Source: Sapria himalayana (Eukaryota; Streptophyta; Magnoliopsida; Malpighiales; Rafflesiaceae). Taken from it: DNA of 64,000 nt. The notes below the pieces were generated by a model, which was not told the DNA's origin, did not search any database, and worked only from the letters and a program-made list of their open reading frames with translations. Below are positions 1-12,028 of this stretch, piece by piece. Numbering within the stretch: position 1 is the first letter of the stretch; each line of letters begins with the position of its first letter. A program made the position numbers and the translations under genes. The stretch spans positions 27,087 through 91,086 of the forward strand of contig JAREIK010000737.1 in assembly GCA_029783825.1 (NCBI GenBank). Reading direction: 5' to 3'.

Positions 1-1504
1 CCTAGAGAGGGTTGCGCAAGGCCCCGCTATGTGTAATTCCTTAAATTTCCTCACCACGTGCCAATTGATCAATCCCCCATACAAAATAAATCCTTATCAC
101 ATAATTGAAATTTGTTTTTTTTGCAAAACTTACTTCGTAACTTTTTTTTTAAATCCTAGGATATTTCGAATTACAAAGCTATATTATGTTCTGAGGTCTG
201 CCGTCTACTCAGATAGACCAGTATGTCCCCATAGTAAAGTTGTCGGTTTAAGACTGCTTGCACTATATACATAGTCAAAAACCACCAAAAAATACTAAAA
301 TATTTGGTATTTAATTACCACTTTTTACCCCAAATCACCTTATAATTATGTTGATAGATAAGTCAATTATTTCAGGAGGAATTGGAGACTTTGTAAGATT
401 CTTAGGACCATTTTAATTAGTTGTTAATAAGATTCTCATAATATGAGTTTGAGTTGTGTTTCCAAGCCCAAAACTTCTCCAATGGGCCAAACTATATGAT
501 TATATACACAATTAAAGTGGCCTCAAGTAGATCGATTATGAACAAATCACCTGGGGGGACATATTATTTATTTAAAAAGTTATCAAAAAATAATTAATAA
601 ACTTTGAATGACTATATCTTTAGAAGAATTAAGCAAGAGTATTAGAGTTGACAAATTTATCATGATAAAGGAAAATATGAAAATATTTCTTAAAAAGTTA
701 AAAGCCCAAGAATAAAAATAGAAAAGAATGAGAGAAATCACCATTTTACCACCATAAGAAATTGTGAATTTTGATTTTTTTTGTCAAGTAGAGGAGTCCA
801 ATAGTTTTTAAAACAAAGATATGGGAGTTGACCAAATACTATTATTCTCAAACACAATCATTTGAACATGAGAAATCACAAATATTCTTTATATGAAACT
901 ATGGAAATAAGTAATAGAATGTGAGATAGGTGGCAATACATTTTGAGAAAAATTTTATGGAACACATTAATCAAGGAGGATTGAATTCACAAAACTAACA
1001 TTCAAATGATGAAGAAAAGTCTTTTTTCAATGATAAATTGATAGAATTACTAACTAAGAAAAAATAAAGAAATCATCTTAAAGAGGGTATTGATAGGTTT
1101 GAGACTAACTCGGGGCACACGAATATTATAATGATGAGTATAAATAACTAAATTGGATAATTAGCACTATCTATGAAGGGGAAGAGCATTAATGAACCAA
1201 CATGTGATATTGAGATAAATCTAATAAAGTGCATATCAATTATACTTAGAAGCAGTAAAGAAATTGAGGGAAAACAAATAGAGAAAGTTGAATAAAGAGA
1301 GCAAGATCTAATTGTGCTACAAAGTTTCTAAAAGTCATGGTTCTCACCACAACATTTTCGAAAGCCACATCTCCCAACATCACACTATATTCCAAAGTAA
1401 TAATTCCCAATGAACAAAATGCCTATCTCAACCTCCTAGTATTGATAAAAAATGGTGTAATAAATGATTGAATGAAGATTACTCGAAGCACTAAAAAGAC
1501 TAAA
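1..1504. other. AT-rich intergenic DNA, no gene recognised
   Basis: This stretch is AT-rich with frequent stops in all frames. The only open frame of note (29-274, 81 codons) has no recognisable motif and an amino-acid make-up typical of random AT-rich translation. I see no RNA gene, element end or clear repeat here. Confidence 0.6.
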
Positions 1505-2050
1505 GTGAGATGAATGGAACCATGCCTGGACATGTTGTAGGCTAGCCCATGGCATGACCTAGCCTAGACCATGCTAGACTAATGATTTGTGAATGGGGGT
1601 TGCAACATGGTATGACCCGACATGATGATAGTGCAAATTAATTTCGACATGGTTGAGCAAACATGCTAGTTTAGTCTCGACCCATGCTAGCCTGGAATAA
1701 ACTAGGCTAGCTTGGCTTGACCTTGGCTAGCCTAAAATAAAAAATGCTACCTTGGACTGAACCCAGGCTAGCCTAGAATGAAAAATGCTACCTTGGACTG
1801 AACCCAGGCTAGCCTATAATGAACTTGGTTAGCCTAGATTGAACTAGGCTAACCTAGAATGAATTAGGCTAGCTTAGATTGAACCCAAGTTAGCCTAGAA
1901 TTAAATGGTCTAGCCATGCAAGGCCTATCCCAGCTTCGTAAGACCCAATATGACCCGACATGACCCAATCAAAAGCATGCCAATAAGTCATGCCGAGCTA
2001 CCCATTTTCAGAGCCATGTCAGCATTGCCTATTTGACATCTCTACTTTAA
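1505..2050. repeat. GC-richer dispersed repeat with minisatellite core
   Basis: This block stands out from its AT-rich surroundings through repeated gctagcct, catgcc and gacatgac words. Its right edge reads atttgacatctctac, a terminus that recurs near 4,758-4,772 at the end of a similar block. The block at 3,395-4,010 is an inverted relative: the 'gagctacccatttt' segment near 1,995 reappears in reverse complement near 3,530. It is probably a relic of a non-autonomous DNA element. No transposase and no certain target duplication are visible. Confidence 0.6.
1690..1920. repeat. Minisatellite, ~21-bp unit with a 41-bp double unit
   Basis: A degenerate unit of about 21 bp built on gcctagaatgaac and aggctagcc is repeated here. 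Two copies of a 41-bp compound unit are almost identical: 'tgctac' starts at 1745 and again at 1786. The variation between copies suggests an old array with one more recent local duplication. Confidence 0.75.
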
Positions 2051-3394
2051 AGTCATGACTTTAGAAAGCTCTAAAATAGTATTTTTGAAAGGTAGAAAAG
2101 GAAATAAAAATGCCGAAATTCTTATCAAAATTACATGAAAAAAATAATGTAGGTGATTGAAAGAATATATTGATAATGAAAATAGAGGTAGAATCCCAAT
2201 TGGTGGTTAATGAAAAAAATGAGAGGAAGACATGTCTTTAATAATAATTTTCAATAATCTGAAAGAAGTAGAAAAATTCGATACAACAATGAAAGTTGCA
2301 GCCTCGACTAGCACCATGACTTTAGAGATGCAAAATCTAAAGAAAGAAGGCGTAGAAAACCCTAGTGTCACAACTTTGGAGATCTATAAAGAAAAAGGTT
2401 CAAAGTAAAGCCCAAAAAAAATTGTGATGCTCAATAAAGCAATGACATCCAAGAAGTATGAAGCCATGATGATCCAAAAATTAGCAACATCGTGGGAAAA
2501 AGAAACAAATGAAGGAAGCCCCACGGGGGAAATAATAGAATATGATTCAATGATGATAACAAGTTCATGGGAGAAAGAGAAAATGAGAGATTATACAATA
2601 AAGCTAGCATGTATAATTAAGATCAATGATGAAGGTAACAACTCTTTGATTGTCTAGCTAAGGACATAAAATATAATGCTAGATGGTATGATAAAATAAA
2701 TATACTCGCTCACACATATCATCTTGCACAACTTTTTACTCGTAAAAATTTTGTCACGGAACTCAAACTCTATCAAGACTTATTTACATATCTATAAAAA
2801 TAAGTGACCTTACCATCTAGATATGTAGGATGGCTATGCTAACAATTGCTCGAGTGAGTAGAAAACCATTCTTTAAATATAGATGAGGGGTACTTACTTA
2901 AGGACTAGCAATTAATTTTTTGTGAGAAGTAATTTGGTTGGCCAAATACCGAATAATACTAGTTATTTTAGTGATTATATAATGAATTCTTGCATAGAAA
3001 AATATTTTAAATACATTTTAATTAATTATAGTTTTGATTGATTATGATGAATAATAGTAAAATTAAGTGATTTTCATGATAAATAGGAGACTTATTTAAT
3101 TTGTTGAGAAAGAGGAGAGTAAAAAGTCATGTAAAGTCATAATATTTTTTGTTATGACTTTATTATATCTCACTAAGCTTATAAGATAGTTTTATTATTT
3201 ATTCTCAGTCAAAAATTTACACAAATAGTCACAATAATCTTTCTATGCCATAACTTTATCATCTTCTTGACATAATCATTTTAGTGTGTAATATATTCTG
3301 TTCAACTACAAAAAATTTCTTAGAGTTTCATCCAAACTAGCTCGTAATATTTTTTATGACACTGACATTAATTTATGTTACAACATCCAAGTGC
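2051..3394 (-). repeat. Degenerate copies of the local 'gtcatgact' repeat family, minus orientation
   Basis: Two parts resemble, in reverse complement, DNA on the right side of the window. About 2,281-2,480 (words 'ccatgacttta' and 'gacatccaag') resembles 28,130-28,330. About 3,160-3,400 ('tgccataactttatcat') resembles 27,560-27,720 and 28,780-28,930. The open frame at 2,424-2,657 (77 codons) lies in this repeat DNA and has no recognisable domain, so I do not call it a gene. Confidence 0.45.
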
Positions 3395-4010
3395 CCAACT
3401 AATAAATGTTTCAAATGGGTTATGTTGTCCTGGCACAACACATTTTTTATGCCTATTTGGGCTATCATGTCATGCCCAAACCAACAACATTTTTAGAATG
3501 GGCCATGTCATGATGGAATGACTCTAAAAATGGGTAGCTCGTAATAGCTCATTGACATGCCTTTTAGTTGGGTATTGTCAAGTAATGTTAGATCATGTTG
3601 GGTCTTGCCATACTGGATCATGCCTAGTTTATTCCAGGCTATCCTGAGTTCAGTCCAGGCTATCATGAGTTCAGTCCATGCTAGCTTGGTTTCAGTCTAG
3701 ACTATCCTTATTCATTCTAGGCTAGCCTATGTCAGGTCTAGGCTAGCCTAGGTCAGGATTAGGCTAGCTTATTTGGCCAGCTAGGTTGACACCAGCATGC
3801 ATGGCCATTGTGTTGGGGCATGTCATGCTGCACCTATCATGCCACGCTGCACCTATCATGCTAGAAACTTTGGCCCAACACAACCTAAGCTATGCCATAG
3901 GCTGGCTCATAGCTCATCAAGGCATGGTTAAATCATGTCGTTCTAAGAATGACTGAATTGTGCCTTGCTTCATGTCGTGCCTAGGATATCTGGTCCAATT
4001 GCTATCTCTA
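3395..4010. repeat. GC-richer dispersed repeat, inverted relative of 1,505-2,050
   Basis: This is a second member of the gctagcct/catgcc-rich family, in the opposite orientation to 1,505-2,050. A tandem of about 21-23 bp (words 'ccaggctatc' and 'gagttcagt') runs from about 3,635 to 3,775. The two blocks form an imperfect inverted pair separated by about 1.35 kb of unrelated AT-rich DNA. Confidence 0.6.
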
Positions 4011-4164
4011 TCCACTAGTGCTAAAAGTCATATTATCCTCTAGTACTATGACTTTCTTATTACAAAGTCACCAACACTAAGTCAAAAGCCATGATGATTC
4101 TCTAACACCCAATACTATCTCTTCATGATATAGAGATAAAATAGATAGTCACGGCCATTCTAAA

Positions 4165-4775
4165 GGTGTTACCAGGCTAAGAAAACTAGGCATGGCCCAT
4201 GTCATGATACGGTTTGGTCATGCTTGGCCCGACAAGACATGGTCTAGAACCATGCCTAGTCCTGGACCTGGCACACCCCCATGGACAGGGTTCATGTTTC
4301 GTGCTGCACCAGCATGTAGTCATGCATTGTGCTCGACCTTAGTAATAGACATGTGTGCCTAGCACTAATGGCATGGTCCACCAACCCGAGGACCTAGGAG
4401 CAATTATGGGTCCATGGGTCAAGGTCCCATGGGGTAAACTCTGCCTGGGGGATGAGGTATTTAAAAAAAAGCTAGCTCATGTAAGTTGGATCTTCGCTTA
4501 CGTGGCCGATTGCAATTAGCTAACCATGTAAGCTAGCGAACCCATTGCATTTTCATGCGATGGGTTTGATAGGGATGTTCTAGCATGGTCCATAATGATC
4601 TTACACTTGATTGTGCCACTGTGACGTGCTATGCTAGCTAGCTGGTTGCTATGTCATGCCTTGCATGACACATGAATCATACTATGTCATTTCCGGTGTA
4701 ATATGGTGGTACGACCATTGCCTCGCTCAAATGGGCCATGCTGGCATGACACGGTCCATTTGACATCTCTAGGTC
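4165..4775. repeat. GC-richer dispersed repeat, third copy
   Basis: This block is rich in catgcc, ggccatg and tggcatgac words and ends in catttgacatctctagg, the same kind of terminus as at 2,032-2,045. A middle segment (about 4,380-4,640) differs from the other copies. It holds a short imperfect hairpin, aacccattgca paired with tgcgatgggtt, around 4,549-4,569. Probably a composite or internally rearranged relic. Confidence 0.5.
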
Positions 4776-5637
4776 ATTCCCAATTCCATAAAAACTTGAT
4801 GCAAGATAAAGACCAATGCTATAAATCATTCCTAGAACCATTAATTTGGGTTATTGCGATGAAATATATAGCCATTTTCATTCCCAATATTAAGTTAATC
4901 TAAAAAGAAAGAGATAAAAAATGACTCATTCTTATTGTAATGACTTTCTGTTATAGATACAAAAAGCCAAAATCATGACATTCCTTCATGGTGTGACTTT
5001 CTATGTAGACATCACTCCCATCCATTCAAGTATAAAAGTGCAAGATGAAAGATTTTTTTTAAAAAAGAATTCAAAGGTACAAGAAATAAATTAAAAATTA
5101 GGCTTTGGGAATCACAAATTCACCCAAACTTAGTAGAGATTCATGAGCAAAGAGGTAATTCAAGACACAACTATAATCCTAATGGGGGTGTAATTTTTGT
5201 CTCTCACCTAGTGGTAAATTTGAGATGGATGAATAAAAATTATAATCCTAGGGCTTCTTTCATATACACTTCTGAAGGTTGTTATTAAAAATCCAAAATT
5301 ATACAACATGTATTTTGAAGTATCTCATGTAAATTTTCTTCACCAATCTCAAGCTAAATTGAGGTCAAAGGTTAGTATATTTTATTTTGTGTTGTGAATA
5401 CTTAATTAATAATTTTTATGCTTAGATTATATTGTGGTTTGATTATTGATAGATATGGTATTTATAAAGAATCCAAATTAGTGATTTACTATTTGTGGGT
5501 ATGTGCATATTATCATGATGGTTGGTGAGAGATAAGCTACTCATCACACTCATGCCTAATGAGAGGAAAAAAGTGACAACCATTTCAATTGTGTTGCACG
5601 ACCACTCTATAAATTAAAAGCTAACATTGAGATAATG
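4776..5637. other. AT-rich intergenic DNA
   Basis: No gene or well-defined repeat is seen. 'gtcatgac' words recur near 4,920-5,000, suggesting more debris of the local repeat family. Confidence 0.5.
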
Positions 5638-7600
5638 TTAATCATATGAGTATGGTGATTACAAAGTCAAAAGCATGAATACATTTATAGGCCAATCCAT
5701 TATACATATCTTAGAAGAACTAGCCCATAATTGATATGGGGGTTTTAAATAATATTTTTCTAAGGGTTTTACCTTTATTGTATGAATCATATGTCATCAT
5801 GGTAGATAGTGATAGATAAGCCATGAGTTACACATAAATGAAGATGACTCATAAGATAGTGATAGTCCAATGAGTTACTTTCTATCATATGATTTCTATT
5901 GGAGAGATTTGAGAGAAAAAAATATGTTAATTTTATGAGTATGGTACTTATGCATCCAATACTACATACACTTTTTATATAACATCAGTTTAAGTTACTA
6001 TGATATGAGATCATGAATAAGAATACATATATGAAGTAACCATAAAGAGTAGTTAATGAATTTCCTAAAAAGTATGGACTTCTGAATGACCCTTAAGCCA
6101 GTATGATTTGTCATTTTAGTTTTAAGCATTCAAGGAGATAGCTATGAGGGAACCATCTTTTATGCCATTAGTATAGTAGAATTTTTCATAATAGTCTTAC
6201 CTCTATTCTATAATGAAGTTCAATAATAACCAAGCTATTTAGAAAGTCACATGCATATCATGAGACACACATAGTTGGAGGTATTCCATATGGTAATGAC
6301 ATCTATGTGAGTCATTACCTCTTGTATGATTTCTATTGGTAAGATTCTTGGAAAGTCATATATTAATTATCATGAGCATGTTGCTTATGAAGTCGAAAGC
6401 TTAAATATGTATATCACCATATTATTTCATATGATAATAGAAGTCAGAGAATAGAAATACATAATTAAAGTAGTCATCAAGGGTAATTGACATATTTCAT
6501 AGAGGTGTCAAATGAGCAAGAACCTTAGGCAAATTATAAAAGTAATAGAAAAAAAATGAAAAAAAAAAAGATAAATTGGGGGAAACATGAAACCATGATG
6601 CCAAGAACCTTAGGAAAAGTATTTTGACCTCCATTTGAGGAAAATCCAAGGGAAACAATTTTTTTAGATTTTCACTTGGGCATTCATTGAGAACCCTCAA
6701 ATCCATGAGATGTCGCTCAATAAATTTCACATAATTTTTTTTCTAATGTCCAACTAAATTGATCTCTATGATTGGGGAAATATAATGTATTATGATTAAT
6801 TAATAAATTTATGAATGTATCTTTGTGTTTATGTTTGTGTTTGGTTATGATAGATAAGATTGAAAATTCAAACAAAAAATTAAGGTTTTGAAGAATAAAT
6901 AGGTTTTTGCATGTTGGTCATTGTGGATGGTAAAAATTAAATCACAAAATACACTTACATGGTATGGTTAGAAGGAAGTGGTATCAGTTGTTATCTTGAC
7001 ACATGAGAAAAATTAATGTATGAATACCTGAAGTAAAGGTAAGTTAATCATTTCAAGTATGATGCTTATGAAGTCAAAAGCACTAATATATTTAAAACCA
7101 ATCCATTTTAAACTTTCTAGAAGAACTAACCTTTGAGTAATGTGAGGGTTAAGTAGAATGTCAAACCTATGAGTTTCATCATAGTGTGGAAGTCATGTGT
7201 CAATTGTGCTAAATGGCGATAAGTGATAGGTATGTTATGAGACTCATATAAATGGGTAAGCCTAGTAAAGTGGTGATAGGCTTGCATGTAATTTACTCTC
7301 GTATGACTTCCAGATATTAAAATTAAGAGAAGATATATATTCATTATCATGAGTATAGTGCTAACAAAGCTGAAAACACAAACACAATTAGTTCCAAATT
7401 ATTTCGTATCTTTAATATAAGTAGAGGTTGGAGAATAGAGGTACATATTCAAATCAATCATCAATTTCCCTCAACAATTACTTTAAGTATGTATTGTTAT
7501 TCTGCAATATCTAATTGTCTTAATGACTTAAGATAAAATGATACTAAATCTTGTGTATTTAAATATATCTTTTCAAGAATTTTACCCTTAAAATTGTACA
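5638..7600 (+). repeat. Degenerate tandem modules of ~0.3-0.45 kb
   Basis: The motif 'ttaatcat.tgagtatggt', followed by 'aagtcaaaagc', recurs at about 5,638, 5,927, 6,365, 7,045 and 7,340. A companion segment near 'agaactagccc' and 'ggttttacctttatt' recurs at about 5,710-5,775 and 7,115, with a weaker form at 6,195. The same module lies in reverse complement at 25,860-26,230. The open frames at 6,497-6,730 and 7,126-7,350 fall inside these modules and show no domain. Confidence 0.55.
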
Positions 7601-8079
7601 AGTGGGAATGATTCATAGGCTAATACCACTGAATGAGTCATCTCCACTTGCATGTGCCTCATGACATACTTTTTAACATTCACCATAGACAACAAATGGT
7701 GCCTATAATATGATGAAACTCCTAGGTAAGGCATACTACTTAACGCCCATATTAATCTAAGGTTAGTTCATCTAGATAGTACATATGGATTGGTTTTCTA
7801 TATATTTGTTCTTTCGAATTGTGAGCATCATAATCAAAATGATTAACATGCTTAAACTAAAGATTTTCACATGCTGGTTCATCTCATGTATTAAGATTCG
7901 AAGGGTTGTATTTATTATTTAAACTACTAAATATTCCTATGTATTTTGGTAGTTTATAATGATGTGTAGATATAGAAACAAAGATAATGTGTATTGATTG
8001 CATAAATTTGATTTTTTTAAGAGTTTTGATGAACTATCATAAAATCAATAGGATTTTAAAGTTGTTTAACAAAGGGGTA

Positions 8080-8990
8080 AATCATTGAATCTCACTTATT
8101 TTTTGTATTTATTCTTGGTCAAAACAATACCTAATTCGTCGAGATAATTTTTGTGTGTCACGATCCTACTTTGGCAGGTTCATGACACACAAAAATTGTC
8201 TATTACATTGGTAAATATTGAATCATTAGCATCATCTTCTACTATGTGACATATTTTCAATGGTTATGAAATTATCAAGGAATCATAGCTAAACCTAGCT
8301 CAAAAAATATAAATGACTATAATATTAATTTTCATCATAGCAATCAAGTATCCCACTTGTGCTCAAGGTTATGAACAAATCCAAGTACCATTACTTTGCA
8401 TTTAATATGGCCGGGTAGTTTTAAGTTAGAGTTACAAAGTTTTTACAAAGTCATAACTTTTGAGCTATAGAAACTTATAGAGCCACAACTACTCATGTCA
8501 AAGCCATGAAAATTATTCAAAGCCACAACTTTTGAGATACTACATACCATAGAGGACATTATATGAGTACAAGCATTTCTAAGACCCTGATTCTTGCCCT
8601 CAAAGGAAAGCATAACCATGAATTATATGCTCAAGCTAATTGCCAATGTAATAGTACCCAAGAAGTATTGTGGAAACATGATATATGAGATATGAAAGAA
8701 GAAAATGTAAAAATCATAGCAACCCACAATGTAGTGGACACTTGAGAAATAAAAAAGAAAACTTTTTTTCCATAACTATTTATTAGTGTAACGACCATAA
8801 CCAACACACAAAAGACCTAAACTGTGTCATGACTAGTTCTTAGGATTATGTCTTAATAAAACTCAAAAAGATATCATTATCAATATCACAGCCTCAAGAT
8901 AGTGCTAGAGTTATAAAATAAAATGAGAAGTCATCACCAATCAATAGCCACTTCTTAACACTATAGTCCTTTATGGTCTAAAAACAAATA
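8080..8990 (-). repeat. Local repeat family copy, minus orientation
   Basis: Read on the minus strand, this matches the order of landmarks at 26,680-27,830. The 'gagggcaagaatca' landmark (reverse complement near 8,590) comes first, then 'agctcaaaagttatgac' (near 8,450-8,475), then the segment ending with 'ttttggtcaaga' (near 8,110). It is therefore a nearly full-length, diverged, inverted copy. No coding capacity is evident. Confidence 0.55.
8142..8201. repeat. Long hairpin, 19-bp stem
   Basis: The arms 8,142-8,160 (…aatttttgtgtgtca) and 8,183-8,201 (tgacacacaaaaatt…) pair over 19 positions with one G-T type mismatch. They enclose a 22-nt loop. The stem is perfect for its inner 15 bp. Confidence 0.85.
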
Positions 8991-11800
8991 AAGGCATGAA
9001 GTCCTAATTATTTCACACCATTAAAAATTTATGTTAGAATAAGAATAAGCATAAGAAGAATTAGAACATGAAAAAGAAATAGATGAACAAAGAAGAATAT
9101 GAAGAAGAGGTAGGATAAGAAGGAGGAGGAGAAGAAGAAAAGACATTATAAAAGATAAAGAAGAAAAAAAAGAAGAATAAGAAGTAGTAGGAAAATATGA
9201 AGAATAAGAAAAAGAAGAAAAGATAGAATAAAAATAAAAAGAAAAGGATATATAAGAAAATAAAAATAAAGAAGAAGAAGAAGAAGAAGAAGAAAGAAGA
9301 AGAATAAGAAGAAGAAAAAGAAAAATTCTAAGATAAGGAAGAAGAAGAATAAGAAGAAGAAGAATAAGAAGAAGAAGAATAAGAAAATAAGAATTGGAAG
9401 AAATAGAAAAAAAGGAAGAATAACTAGAATATGATTAATTAGAAGAGGCAAGAGAAGAAGAAGAAAAAAAAGAAAAAGAAAAAGTGGAAGAGGAAGAAGT
9501 ACAAGAAGAAGACAAAAAGTAGAAAAATAATAAAAAGAAGATGATGATGATAAGAAAGATGATAGGGGGTGAAGAGGAAGAAGAAGAAGAGGTAAAAAAG
9601 AAAAAGAAGAAAAATATGATGATGAAGATAATGAGCAAGAAGATGAAGAATAACAAGAGGATGATGAAAAAAAGTGAAAAAAAAAAGATTAAGAAGTATA
9701 AGAATATGAAGAAAAAACATGAAGAATAATAAGAATAATAATAATAATAAGAACTAGACGTAAAATAAAACAAGAAGTAGAAATAATGATAAAAAGAATA
9801 TGGTGAAAAAGTTGATTTTGTGAAGAAGAAGAAAAAGAGGGATAAGAATTAGAATAAGAAGATAAAGATGATGATGATGATGATTATGAAAATTAAGGAA
9901 GATAAAGAATAAAAAGAAGAAGGATAACATGTCAAAGAAGAAGATGATGACAACAAAAAGAAGAAGATTTAGATGAATAGAATAATAAGAAGAAGAAAAA
10001 AAGAAAAAGAAGAAAAAGTAGAATAAACTAAGGAAGTAAAACAACAAGAAGAAGAACAAGAATATGCTGAAGAAGAATAAGTAAAAGAAGAACTAGAACA
10101 TAAAGAATAAGAAGATAGTGAGGAAGAAGAAGTAGGATAAGGAGATGAAAAGTAGAAGATGAAGAAAAAGAGAAGATGAAGAAAAATAAGAAGAGGAAGA
10201 AAATAAGAAGAAGAACAAGTTAAAGAAGAAGATAATAAAGAAGAAACAAGGGATGAAAAACAAGAAGATGAAGAGGAGGAAGAAGAAGATAGAGAAGAAG
10301 AAACAAAAGATGAAAAATAAGAAGTTGAAGAAGAAGAATAAGAAGTATAAATGTAACAATTAGAAGTAAAAAAAGAAAAAGAATAATAAGAATAACAAGA
10401 AGGATAAGAAGAATAATAGAAAGAAAAAAAAGAATACAAAGTATAAGTGGTAAAATAAATATAATAAGAACAAGAAGAAGAATTAGTAAAAGAATAAGAA
10501 AAAAAAAGGAGAATAAAAAGAAGAAGAGAACAATATATAAGAAAAATAAAATTGAGAAGAAGCATAAGTTATAAAAGAATAATAATAATAATAAGAAAGA
10601 GAAGAAAAAAAAATGAAGAAGAATAAGATAAACAATATGAAAAAGATAAAAAAAAAGAAGAAAAAGTTTAAAAACAAGTTTAACAAGAACAAGAAGACGT
10701 AGAAAAAGTTCAACAAGACAAAGAAGAAGAACAAGAATGAGAATAGTAAATAGATGAAGAAAAAGAAGAAAAAGAAGAAGAAGAACTAAAAAAATAAAAG
10801 AAGTAGAACTAGAAAATAGAATATGTACTAGAAAATATAAGAAGAATAAGAATATGAACAAGAGAAAGAACAAGAAGAACAAGACTAAATAGAAGAATAA
10901 AAAGTATACAAAGATGAAAAAGATAAGGAAGAATAAGAGGAAGAAAAAAAAGAATAAAAAATAATAATAATACTAGTAATAATATGAAGAAGAATAAAAA
11001 TAAGAACAATAAGATGTAGAAGAGGAAGAACAAGAAATAAAAGAAGAAGAAAATGACTAAGTAGAAGTTGATAATGATGGAGAAGAAGAAGAACAATAAG
11101 AGTAAGGAAGATGAAGAAAAAGAAGAAAAAAATGAAAAAGAATATTAAGAAGAAGAAGAAGCTGATGAATAATAAAAAGAAATGAAACAATGTGAAGAAG
11201 ACAAAGATAAAAAAGCAGAAGTTGAAAAGAAAAAGGGCAAGAAAAAGAATAAGAAGAAGAAGAATAAGATTAGAAATTGGAAGAAAAAGAAAAAGAAGAA
11301 AAAGAATAAGATTAGAAATTGGAAGAAAAAGAATAATATTATGAAAAAGATGATGATGATGATGATGATGAAAAAGAAGAAAAAGAAGTAGTTATAGTAG
11401 AAAAAGAAAAATAAGAAGAAAATAAGAAGATGAAGTTTAAGAATAAGAAAAAGATGAAGATGGTGAATAAAAAGAAAAAGAAAATAATAATATGAATAAG
11501 AATAATGATAACAATAATAATAAGGGCTAGAAGATGTATAAGAAGAAGAAAACCAGAAAAATTAAAAAGGAAGAAAAAAAACAAGATAAAGGAGAATAGA
11601 TGATAAAGAAGAAAAAGATGAGGAAGAAGAAGAAAAATAAGAGGGAAAATTAGAAGAAGAAGAAGTATACGAAATATATAAGAGAAAAAGAATACATAGA
11701 AGAATAAACAAAAAAAGATTAATAATTAGAAGAATAAACAAAAGAATAAAAACAACAAAAATAACAAGCAAAACTAGATGAACAAGAACAAAATTAAAAA

Positions 11801-11830
11801 GAAGAAGAAGAAGAAGAAGAAGAAGAAGAA
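11801..11830. repeat. Perfect (GAA)10
   Basis: Ten uninterrupted GAA triplets, one of the longest perfect runs inside the degenerate purine tract. Another run lies at 9,271-9,293. Confidence 0.95.
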
Positions 11831-11986
11831 AAAAAGAAATTATTATTGAGGATGAAAGATAAGATGATAATAAAGAAGAAAAAGAGTAAAAAAAAGAACA
11901 AAAAAGAAGAGAAAGAAGTAGATGAACAAGAAGAAGAAGGATAAGAAAAAGAAGTAGAAGAAAAATAAGATTAATAAGAAGAAGAC

Positions 11987-12028
<42 letters not shown>
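11987..12028. repeat. Perfect (TAA)14
   Basis: A 42-bp uninterrupted TAA run inside the purine tract. Its perfection compared with the degenerate surroundings suggests recent slippage growth. Confidence 0.95.

Noticed and set aside
29..274. 81-codon frame at the left edge
   Set aside because: No motif, no start context, and AT-rich random composition.
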